Source: an uncultured Clostridia bacterium
Lineage (GTDB): Bacteria; Bacillota; Clostridia; TANB77; CAG-508
Length of the DNA stretch: 6,734 bases
Assembly (NCBI GenBank): GCA_947625075.1
Contig: CANQMY010000061.1
Location: 1 to 6,734 of the forward strand
Reading direction: 5' to 3'
Shown: piece after piece, positions 1-6,383 of the stretch
Position numbering within the stretch: the first letter of the stretch is position 1
Layout of the letters: each line of letters begins with the position of its first letter
Program-made: the position numbers and the translations under genes
The notes under the pieces: generated by a model
What the model was told of the DNA's origin: nothing
Database searches by the model: none
Seen by the model: the letters and a program-made list of their open reading frames with translations, nothing else

Positions 1-1572
1 AACAATCATACCTTCATATACTTCTACTCCTGGACCAATTAAAAGTTCTCCTCTAAGTTGTGCATTATACAAACCATACGTAATAGAAGTTCCTGCTTCA
101 AATGCAACAATAACACCTTTTGTTCTTGATTGTATTTCGCCTTTATATGGAGCATATTCTTTAAATACACTTGCCATTCTTCCTTCGCCTTTAGTATCTG
201 TTAAAAACTCTGTTCTATACCCAATAAGTCCTCTTGCAGGTATTTCAAATTCTATTTTAGTATGTCCAGCTTCTGCTGGTTCCATATTAACCATTTCAGC
301 TTTTCTTTTTCCTAATTTTTCTATAACAGTACCAACAGAGTCATCTGGAATATTTACACTTAATGTTTCTATTGGTTCACATTTTACACCATCTATTTCT
401 TTAAAAATAACTTTAGGACGAGATACTAAAAGTTCAAATCCTTCTCTTCTCATTGTTTCAATAAGAACAGATAAATGTAATTCTCCACGTCCACATACTT
501 CAAAACTATCTGCTTTATCTGTTTCTTTAACTCTTAATGATACATTTCTTTCTAGTTCTTTGAATAATCTATCTCTAATATGTCTTGATGTTACAAATTT
601 TCCTTCTTTACCTGCTAAAGGTCCATCATTTACACTAAATGTCATTGAAACAGTTGGTTCGTCAATATTTACAAATTCAATTTTTTCAGGATGTTCTAAA
701 TCACATATTGTTTCACCAATATTAATGTCAGAAATTCCAGATATTGAAACAATATCTCCTGCTTTAACTTCATCTGTTTCAACCCTTTTTAATCCTTCAA
801 AAGTAAATAATTTAGCAATTTTACCTTGAGTTACATTTCCATTTTCTTTGCATATGCTTACAGTTTGTCCTGCTTTAATTATTCCTCTTTCAATTCTTCC
901 TGATGCTATTCTTCCTAAATAATCATCGTATCCAATATTAGATACTAAAAGTTGAAGTGTTCCATCTATATCACATTTAGGTGGGTCGATTTTTTCTATA
1001 ATTGTATCAAAAATACATTCAACATTATCTGACTCATCAGATAAGTTTAATTTTGCAATACCATTTTTAGCAGATGCATAAATTACTGGAAAATCTAGTT
1101 GTTCGTCATTAGCACCTAAATCTATAAATAGTTCTAGTACTTGATCAACCACTTTAAGTGGTTGTGCTCCAGGTCTATCTATTTTATTTATTACTACTAT
1201 TGGTTGTAAATTCAATTCTAATGATTTCTTTAAAACTTCTCTTGTTTGTGGCATTGGTCCATCAAAAGCATCAACAAGAAGTAGTACTCCATCAACTGTT
1301 TTTAAAACACGCTCAACTTCACCTTCAAAATCTGCATGTCCTGGAGTATCTACAATATTTATTTTTATTCCTTTATACATTACTGATGTATTTTTTGATA
1401 AAATTGTAATTCCTCTTTCTCTCTCTAAATCATTTGAATCCATTACTCTTTCTTCAACTTGTTCATTTTCCCTAAACACATGGCTTTGATGTAAAAGTGC
1501 ATCAACTAATGTTGTTTTTCCATGGTCAACGTGCGCAATTATTGCTATATTTCTTATATTTTCGTTATTCAT
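1..1572 (-). CDS. typA: Translational GTPase TypA/BipA (C-terminus cut by window edge)
   Basis: This is a ribosome-associated GTPase of the EF-G/LepA superfamily, which acts in the cytoplasm on 70S ribosomes and is linked in other bacteria to ribosome assembly, cold growth and stress. 524 residues are visible. The G domain has the P-loop AHVDHGKT (13-20), switch I RGIT (53-56), DTPGHADF (75-82), NKID (129-132) and SAK (167-169), all intact. A beta-barrel domain II follows (about 205-295), then EF-G-like domains III and V (about 304-480, including GRGELHLSVL) and the start of the BipA-specific C-terminal domain (VEVYEGMIV at the edge). The family usually has about 605-615 residues, so roughly 80-90 are missing to the left; the frame is open to base 1. 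The start ATG is preceded at 10 nt by AAAAGGGG (1583-1590). It lies 38 nt after the S1 gene stop with no convincing promoter between, so it is probably co-transcribed with S1. Confidence 0.97.
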   Translation of the reverse strand, partial: MNNENIRNIAIIAHVDHGKTTLVDALLHQSHVFRENEQVEERVMDSNDLERERGITILSKNTSVMYKGIKINIVDTPGHADFEGEVERVLKTVDGVLLLVDAFDGPMPQTREVLKKSLELNLQPIVVINKIDRPGAQPLKVVDQVLELFIDLGANDEQLDFPVIYASAKNGIAKLNLSDESDNVECIFDTIIEKIDPPKCDIDGTLQLLVSNIGYDDYLGRIASGRIERGIIKAGQTVSICKENGNVTQGKIAKLFTFEGLKRVETDEVKAGDIVSISGISDINIGETICDLEHPEKIEFVNIDEPTVSMTFSVNDGPLAGKEGKFVTSRHIRDRLFKELERNVSLRVKETDKADSFEVCGRGELHLSVLIETMRREGFELLVSRPKVIFKEIDGVKCEPIETLSVNIPDDSVGTVIEKLGKRKAEMVNMEPAEAGHTKIEFEIPARGLIGYRTEFLTDTKGEGRMASVFKEYAPYKGEIQSRTKGVIVAFEAGTSITYGLYNAQLRGELLIGPGVEVYEGMIV

Positions 1573-1610
1573 TATTTTTTATCCCCTTTTATTATGTTAA
1601 AAATTAAATT

Positions 1611-2678
1611 TTAATTTTGTAAGTTACTATATTCACTAGATGTTCCTTCTAATTCTTTAATTGAAAGTTCAATTTTTTTATTTTCTAAGTCAGCATCTAT
1701 TACTTTAGCATTTACTTCCTCTCCAATTTGTAATTTATCTTCTGGTTTTGTAATTTTTTGTTCTGATATTTGAGAAATATGTATAAGTCCATCTATTCCT
1801 TTTTCAATTTCTGCAAAAGCTCCAAAAGGCATTAATTTTTTTATTTTAACTCTTAAAATATCTCCTACTTTTATATTTAATTTATTCCAAGGATCTTCTC
1901 CTTTTCCGTCAAAACTTAGTTTCATTCTTTTATTAGCTGTATCTAACTCTTTTATTTTTACTTTTATAATCTGACCTTGTTTTAAAATATCTTGTACTTT
2001 TGCATTTCTATCCCATGAAATTTCTGATACATGTAGTAAACCTTGTGCTCCATTAATATCTATAAAAGCTCCATAAGAGCTTATACTAGATACTATTCCT
2101 TCATATTCATTTCCAACTTTAGCATTTTTCCAAAAATCATCTTCTGCTTTCTTTTTTTCTTCATCTAAAATTATTTTACATGAACCTATTACTTTATGAT
2201 CTTTTGGATTATATTCAATTATTTTAAATCTTACTTTATCTTTTTGACCACAAGAAAGTGAATTAGGAATAAATATTCTTATTCCATTAAAATTAACTAT
2301 AACTCCTTTATCATTGATTTCTGAAACTTTTTCTTCAAATATTTCATTATTTTTAATTTTTTCTTCAAAAGTTTCTCTAATATTTTTTTGTTTAATCTTT
2401 TTAGAAGATAATAATACATTTCCTTGTCCATCATTCATTTTTAGTATTTCTACTTCTATTTTATCTCCTATTTTTAATTCTTTTTTAGGGTCACAATTTT
2501 CGTCGTATGAATATTCACCTTTTGGTATAATTCCATCTGCTTTATAATTTAAATCTACAAAAATTTCTCCTTCATCATTTATTTCAATTACTGTACCTAT
2601 TGTTTGTTTTTCTAATTTCTTTGCTTTTTCAAAAGAGTTATTTAATAATTCTTCAAACGAAAGATTTTCTTCACTCAT
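1611..2678 (-). CDS. rpsA: Ribosomal protein S1 homologue, four S1 domains
   Basis: This is an RNA-binding protein of the ribosomal S1 type (short low-GC Gram-positive form, like B. subtilis YpfD), expected to bind single-stranded mRNA and/or the 30S subunit. Its 355 residues hold four S1 (OB-fold) units: about 25-94, 111-169, 186-257 and 269-341. Units 3 and 4 are canonical (SSYGAFIDI...GLLHVSEIS and MPFGAFAEI...GLIHISQIS). Unit 2 keeps the GFIP-like strand (RIFIPNSL) but goes straight on to CGQKDKVRFKIIEYN, lacking roughly 14 residues usually found between them. A DPW motif (262-264) precedes unit 4. The first 24 residues are an acidic/basic leader. The start ATG has AAAAGGAA at 8 nt (2687-2694). 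The gene lies 47 nt after cmk-plsC but has its own consensus promoter in that interval. Clostridia often carry ispH next to or fused with this gene; no ispH is present here. The function is well supported; whether it is a true ribosomal subunit is an inference. Confidence 0.9.
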   Translation of the reverse strand: MSEENLSFEELLNNSFEKAKKLEKQTIGTVIEINDEGEIFVDLNYKADGIIPKGEYSYDENCDPKKELKIGDKIEVEILKMNDGQGNVLLSSKKIKQKNIRETFEEKIKNNEIFEEKVSEINDKGVIVNFNGIRIFIPNSLSCGQKDKVRFKIIEYNPKDHKVIGSCKIILDEEKKKAEDDFWKNAKVGNEYEGIVSSISSYGAFIDINGAQGLLHVSEISWDRNAKVQDILKQGQIIKVKIKELDTANKRMKLSFDGKGEDPWNKLNIKVGDILRVKIKKLMPFGAFAEIEKGIDGLIHISQISEQKITKPEDKLQIGEEVNAKVIDADLENKKIELSIKELEGTSSEYSNLQN

Positions 2679-2700
2679 TCATTTTATTCCTTTTCTTAAA

Positions 2701-2724
2701 AATTATAAACGTTATAATTATAAC
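2701..2724. repeat. Overlapping AT palindromes on the S1 promoter
   Basis: A perfect 14-nt palindrome, GTTATAATTATAAC (2711-2724), covers the -10 box. It overlaps an 8-bp inverted repeat, AATTATAA / TTATAATT (2701-2708 and 2712-2719, 3-nt centre), that spans the predicted start site. The symmetry may be an operator for a dimeric regulator, or may simply follow from two nearby TATAAT hexamers in AT-only sequence. No regulator can be named from this window. Confidence 0.4.
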
Positions 2725-2746
2725 ATTATTGCTGTTTCTTTGTCAA
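2717..2746 (-). promoter_or_regulatory. Strong extended -10 sigma-A promoter for the S1-typA genes
   Basis: On the minus strand there is a perfect -35 TTGACA (2746-2741), an 18-nt spacer and a perfect -10 TATAAT (2722-2717) preceded by the extended -10 TG (2725-2724, TGnTATAAT). The -35 box doubles as the Leu425-Thr426 codons of cmk-plsC, and the stop codon of that gene lies in the spacer. Transcription should start near 2710, giving a leader of about 32 nt with the S1 ribosome binding site. A second TATAAT (2707-2702) follows closely. This is the best promoter match in the window and would make S1 and typA expression partly independent of the upstream genes. Confidence 0.85.
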
Positions 2747-4018
2747 CATAATTATTTCTTCCATAACTTTATTACTAGCAGTATCTATCCAGTTAGGATC
2801 ATCATTTTTTAGTTTATTTATATCAATTGGTTTTCCATAATTTATATAAACTTTAGTAAATGGTTTAAAATTTCCTCTAATTCCTACAGGAACAATTTTT
2901 ACATTTGCTTTTTCTGCTAAAAATACTGCTCCATTTTTAACTTTTACATTTTTTTCTATTCCTTTTCTTGTTCCTTCAGGAAAAATTCCTATAATTTCTT
3001 TATTCCTTAATGCTTTCAAACACATTTTTATTGATGCTAAATCATTCTTTCCTCTTTTAATTGGAATAACATCAAAAATATGTCCTAAAAAAGATATAAT
3101 TGGTATTCTATACAAATCCGATTTAGCAACAAATCTAATTGTTTTCTTATTTAATAAAACAATTGCAGCAGCATCTAAATAATTTAGATGATTAGAACAA
3201 ATTATAAATCCATCATCTTGTTCTAAATTTTCTAAGCCTGTCTTTTTTACTCTATATACTATATGGTAAAGTGATGCTAAAAAAACTTTTATAGTCTTTC
3301 TTGCAATTCTTTTGAATACTGTGTTTTTAGTTTGTATATAACCTCTTTCAATCCATTTTGCATCATGTTTTTTCTTTTTTATTATTTTATATAATTTGTC
3401 TTCTACTTCTTTAATTGTAAGATCAGTTGTATCAACATATATTGCATCTTCAGCTTGCCTTAATGGATTAAGCTCTCTCGTCTTTTCAGATTCATCTCTG
3501 AACTTAATATTTTTTCTTACTTCCTCTTCAGAAGTTTCAATTCCTTTTTCTTTATTTTGTTTCAATCTTCTTTTTATTCTTTCCTCTTGAGAGGCATCTA
3601 AATAAAATTTTACATCTGCATTTGGGAATACATTGGTTCCAATATCTCTTCCCTCTAAAATTACATTTTTTCCTTCTGACATTTTTCTTTGAAGGTCTAC
3701 AAGTGAATGTCTTACTTCTGGAAGCTCTGCAACCTTTGCTACCATATCATTTACTGGATTTTTTCTTATTTCTAAACTTACATCTTCACCATCTAACAAA
3801 ATTTTATTTTTCTTAAATTCTATATTTATATTCTTTAAAGCTTTTTCAATATTTTCTTTATCATCTAGATTTATATTTTCTTTTATAAGTTTTAAAGTAA
3901 CACATCTATAAGTTGCACCTGTATCTATGTATAATAAATTTAATTTTTTAGCTAAAGCACTTGTTACTGTTCCCTTTCCAGTACCTGATGGTCCATCTAT
4001 TGCTACAACAAAAGGCAT
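2726..4018 (-). CDS. cmk: Fused cytidylate kinase / 1-acylglycerol-3-phosphate acyltransferase (Cmk-PlsC)
   Basis: One uninterrupted 430-residue frame joins two enzymes. Residues 1 to about 215 are CMP/dCMP kinase (CMP + ATP to CDP + ADP): P-loop GPSGTGKGT (9-17), IDTGATYR (31-38), the lid region LEGRDIGTNVFPNADVKFYL (121-140), and RDESEKTR...PLRQAEDAI (174-193), where the usual RDxxDxxR reads Glu for the second Asp. After a Lys-rich linker (214-217), residues about 240-430 are a PlsC acyltransferase making phosphatidic acid at the membrane. It has an amphipathic/hydrophobic entry helix (242-257), the catalytic NHxxxxD (His277, Asp282), DVIPIKRG (316-323), FPEGTRK (346-352) and VPVGIRG (376-382). 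There is no Met between residues 113 and 332, so a separate ATG start for PlsC is not available. The start has a perfect AGGAGG at 8 nt (4027-4032). It follows the P-loop/Asp23 gene by 24 nt. The two genes are commonly adjacent but separate in Firmicutes; I cannot exclude that such fusions are already catalogued. Confidence 0.95.
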   Translation of the reverse strand: MPFVVAIDGPSGTGKGTVTSALAKKLNLLYIDTGATYRCVTLKLIKENINLDDKENIEKALKNINIEFKKNKILLDGEDVSLEIRKNPVNDMVAKVAELPEVRHSLVDLQRKMSEGKNVILEGRDIGTNVFPNADVKFYLDASQEERIKRRLKQNKEKGIETSEEEVRKNIKFRDESEKTRELNPLRQAEDAIYVDTTDLTIKEVEDKLYKIIKKKKHDAKWIERGYIQTKNTVFKRIARKTIKVFLASLYHIVYRVKKTGLENLEQDDGFIICSNHLNYLDAAAIVLLNKKTIRFVAKSDLYRIPIISFLGHIFDVIPIKRGKNDLASIKMCLKALRNKEIIGIFPEGTRKGIEKNVKVKNGAVFLAEKANVKIVPVGIRGNFKPFTKVYINYGKPIDINKLKNDDPNWIDTASNKVMEEIIMLTKKQQ

Positions 4019-4042
4019 TTTCTATTCCTCCTAAATATAATT

Positions 4043-4885
4043 TTATTTATTAAAAATTTTTGGTAAATTTATTTTTTTTGCTATTATTTTCATTGATTTT
4101 ACATTCATTGCTGTTAATCTTTCAATTTCTTTAATACATTTATCTTTAAATTCTCCAAGTTCAGATAATATATTTATTCCATAATTCACTTCTGCTTCTA
4201 TGTATATTGTAGGACCTTCTTCTGAATTATTAACTCTTACACGTAATATTTCTGTTATTGCAGTATTTTTTTCTGCTAAATATTCAATGATTTGCCTAAA
4301 TACTGTATCAGAAATTGTAAAGTTTCCTATATAATTAAATGTAGGTCTTATAATTGATTTTTCAGCAATATAAGGTTTATTCCCATATCCATTTGTTTTA
4401 AATATTTGAAGTGGATCTAGCAAAAAACCTGAAAAATCCTTTTTTATTTCAAAAGTAGGAACTGGTATTACATGTTTTCCTTCTGTAATTCTCATCCTTT
4501 TTGCACTGTCTATTTCTTCTTCTGTTGCAACTTCTGTAATATAAATTGTCTTTTTTATTTTAGGTAATTCCAAATTTTCTGCAATTTCTTCTACCATATT
4601 ATCAGATGTTCCTAATATTAAAATTGATTTAGGATTATATTTTTTTATTGCTTTTATCATCTCTTTTTTTTGTTCATTATTTATGAATAAAGCTCTTCTA
4701 ACTGTTTCAATTTTCGTAGATGCCTTTTTTGCAGAACTACCTGCTATAACATCATTTTCTTTTACTAAGATTCCATCATCAATAATAAATTCAATACCAT
4801 ATTTATTTGCTACCATTTGAGCTCTATAGCTTTTTCCCGTTCCAGATGGTCCAACAAAAGCATATACTTCAATATTTTTTAACAT
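4043..4885 (-). CDS. P-loop NTPase fused to an Asp23/Gls24-like domain
   Basis: This 280-residue cytoplasmic protein has no established function that I can name. It has no signal peptide or membrane segment. The N-terminal half is a P-loop nucleotide-binding fold: Walker A GPSGTGKS (12-19), a strand SILILGTSD (87-95) that may be the Walker B/sensor-like strand, IYITEVATEEEI (114-125) and an RMRITEGKHVIPVP stretch (130-143) that looks like a conserved family signature. The C-terminal part (about 186-272) resembles the Asp23/Gls24 (DUF322) domain: FTISDTVFRQIIEYLAEK, then IYIEAEVNYGINI, then an amphipathic helix and NVKSMKIIAKKI. Asp23-type proteins (Asp23, YqhY, YloU) are linked to envelope stress and fatty-acid metabolism. 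It is flanked by a membrane glycosyltransferase and Cmk-PlsC, fitting an envelope/lipid role. The ribosome binding site is AAGGA (4895-4899) at 9 nt. The domain assignments come from sequence pattern only: P-loop certain, Asp23 likely. Confidence 0.85.
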   Translation of the reverse strand: MLKNIEVYAFVGPSGTGKSYRAQMVANKYGIEFIIDDGILVKENDVIAGSSAKKASTKIETVRRALFINNEQKKEMIKAIKKYNPKSILILGTSDNMVEEIAENLELPKIKKTIYITEVATEEEIDSAKRMRITEGKHVIPVPTFEIKKDFSGFLLDPLQIFKTNGYGNKPYIAEKSIIRPTFNYIGNFTISDTVFRQIIEYLAEKNTAITEILRVRVNNSEEGPTIYIEAEVNYGINILSELGEFKDKCIKEIERLTAMNVKSMKIIAKKINLPKIFNK

Positions 4886-4940
4886 TATATTTGTTCCTTA
4901 TAATAATAATTTAGATTTTAGGATTTATCTATAAACCATT

Positions 4941-6239
4941 CTAACTATTAGATACTTTCACTCTTTTATTATTTTTGTTATTTATTTTTTCTTTTTCATT
5001 TTCTGATACATCATCTATTTTAACATCTCTAACATGATCAATTTTCTCCCATGTAACATCTCTTTTAAATAAACATTTAAAATTTATTACTAACCATGAA
5101 CCTAAAAATATAGGATACATTAAAAGTCCTTTAAGCATTTTATTGATAGGTTTTTTATCAATTATCATAATCATAATTGCTGTAAAAATAGGAAGTAAAA
5201 ATGTTGGTATTACATATCTTAAAATATTTATAATAAAATCTGCAGTGGACATCTCTTTTCCTAAATAAACAATTGCATTAGATAAAAGTAATAATATAGT
5301 AACTACAAACATCGGAGCTGTACCTATTATATATAATAATCCATCAAAATTCATAAGAGTTTTATTTTTTCTTACTGCCTTTGCTAAATCTAATGTATAT
5401 TCATTTAAACATTGCATATGTCCTATTGTCCATCTTGATCTTTGTGACCATGAAGGTTTAAATTTTACTGGTTGCTCATCATAAACAATTGCATCAGTTG
5501 CCCATCCTAATTTATGTCCTCCAATTATTCTCTTTAAAGAAAATTCAATATCTTCTGTAAGAGTGTTTGTATTCCATCCACTTTCTTTAATACAATCAAA
5601 TTTAACCATAAAACCTGTACCATTAATCAAAGGTGAAAGACCAGCATTATATCTTGCCAAATGATAAAATCTATTCATTGTCCAATAAAAAATTGCATAT
5701 CCTGAAGATATCCAACTATCTGTTGGGTTTTTTATATCTCTATACCCCTGAACTACATCCTCTCCTTGACAAAGATGTTCATTCATCGCTGATAAAAAAT
5801 TTTCATCTACTATATTATCAGCATCAAACACACAAAAAGCGTCATAATCCATTTTAGGATCACTTAATAATTTATTTAAAAATAATTGTAAAGCAAATCC
5901 TTTGGTTTGCTTATTTATATCTTTTTCGTTTCTTTTAAAGACTTTAACATTTAATTTTTTTGCTATTTCTTCAGTATTATCAGTACAATTGTCTGCTATA
6001 ACATAAATATCAAATAAATCTTTAGGATAATTTTGATTATTTAAACTTTCAATAAGATTACCAATTACATTTTCTTCGTTATGTGCAGGTATTATTGCTA
6101 CAAATTTATGTTTTTTATCTATTATTTTTGGTTTATCTTTAAGATTAACAAATGAGCATAAACTAATAATTAATTGATAAATCCAAAAAATTGTTACAAT
6201 CCATATTAGAGCTTGTTGTATATAATATAAATATTGCAT
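4941..6239 (-). CDS. Membrane family 2 glycosyltransferase (processive polysaccharide synthase type)
   Basis: This 432-residue integral membrane protein should transfer sugar from a nucleotide-sugar donor to a growing glycan at the inner face of the membrane. An N-terminal membrane helix (about 9-30) is followed by the GT-A catalytic domain: FVAIIPAHNEE (46-56), IADNCTDNT (81-89), the DxD FDADN (138-142), NGTGF (206-210), LTED (227-230, catalytic Asp) and QRSRW (266-270). Three further hydrophobic segments follow (about 299-326, 333-360, 369-389), then a WxKxxH-like motif (397-402) and a hydrophilic Lys/Asn tail (411-432). The full TED/QxxRW set is typical of synthases such as cellulose, hyaluronan and poly-GlcNAc synthases. 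There is no PilZ domain, so direct c-di-GMP control as in BcsA is unlikely. Donor and product cannot be told. The start has AAAGGAG (6246-6252) at 6 nt, and it is the first gene after the promoter at 6288-6316. It precedes the P-loop/Asp23 gene by 55 nt. Confidence 0.93.
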   Translation of the reverse strand: MQYLYYIQQALIWIVTIFWIYQLIISLCSFVNLKDKPKIIDKKHKFVAIIPAHNEENVIGNLIESLNNQNYPKDLFDIYVIADNCTDNTEEIAKKLNVKVFKRNEKDINKQTKGFALQLFLNKLLSDPKMDYDAFCVFDADNIVDENFLSAMNEHLCQGEDVVQGYRDIKNPTDSWISSGYAIFYWTMNRFYHLARYNAGLSPLINGTGFMVKFDCIKESGWNTNTLTEDIEFSLKRIIGGHKLGWATDAIVYDEQPVKFKPSWSQRSRWTIGHMQCLNEYTLDLAKAVRKNKTLMNFDGLLYIIGTAPMFVVTILLLLSNAIVYLGKEMSTADFIINILRYVIPTFLLPIFTAIMIMIIDKKPINKMLKGLLMYPIFLGSWLVINFKCLFKRDVTWEKIDHVRDVKIDDVSENEKEKINNKNNKRVKVSNS

Positions 6240-6287
6240 TTTTTACTCCTTTATTATTTTTTATTTTTTCGTATAAATCACAATATT

Positions 6288-6316
6288 ATTATAACTTATT
6301 TTATGTTTTTTTGCAA
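6288..6316 (-). promoter_or_regulatory. Sigma-A promoter of the glycosyltransferase-led gene run
   Basis: On the minus strand there is a -35 TTGCAA (6316-6311, four of six consensus bases), a 17-nt spacer and a perfect -10 TATAAT (6293-6288). AT-only sequence upstream of the -35 box could act as an UP element. The expected start is near 6281, giving a leader of about 41 nt that ends in the AAAGGAG ribosome binding site. It sits between the terminator of the histidine kinase gene and the first gene of the run, which is where a promoter is needed. Confidence 0.7.
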
Positions 6317-6343
6317 TGATTATTATTATTTTCATAATTACTT

Positions 6344-6383
6344 TAAAATAAGCTTTTAGAAATTTATCTAAAAGCTTATTTTA
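6344..6383 (-). terminator. Intrinsic terminator after the histidine kinase gene, overlapping its stop codon
   Basis: There is a perfect 16-bp inverted repeat (6345-6360 and 6367-6382, extendable by one T-A pair) with a 6-nt loop. Each arm contains AAGCTTTTAGA or its complement. On the minus strand the ascending arm is A-rich at its foot and the descending arm ends in TTATTTTA, so the U-rich end is part of the stem. The stop codon TAA (6378-6376) of the kinase lies inside the ascending arm. No + strand gene in the window converges on it, although its symmetry would allow action in both directions. Stem GC is low, as expected in this genome. Confidence 0.75.

Noticed and set aside
560..829. 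Plus-strand open frames of 64-89 codons at several places (for example 560-829, 1158-1409, 2314-2547, 3396-3590, 5633-5857).
   Set aside because: Each lies antisense to a well-supported gene, shows low-complexity Ser/Leu/Phe-rich translations typical of the complement of AT-rich coding DNA, and has no recognisable domain.
1591..1596. CATAAT on the minus strand upstream of typA, considered as a -10 box.
   Set aside because: No acceptable -35 lies 16-19 nt upstream, and the start site would fall inside the ribosome binding site. Co-transcription with the S1 gene explains typA expression better.
1600..1618. 19-nt A/T-only inverted repeat between the S1 gene stop and typA, considered as a terminator or attenuator.
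   Set aside because: It has only A-T pairs and a single central base, so it cannot form a stable loop. It overlaps the S1 stop codon region and sits just before the typA ribosome binding site. It is best explained by base composition.
4921..4937. Near-palindrome GGATTTATCTATAAACC in the gap between the glycosyltransferase and P-loop genes, considered as an operator or terminator.
   Set aside because: It has one mismatch, no loop and no U-tract, and no promoter hexamers are suitably placed beside it. The flanking sequence has similar short GATTTA/TAAATC words by composition.
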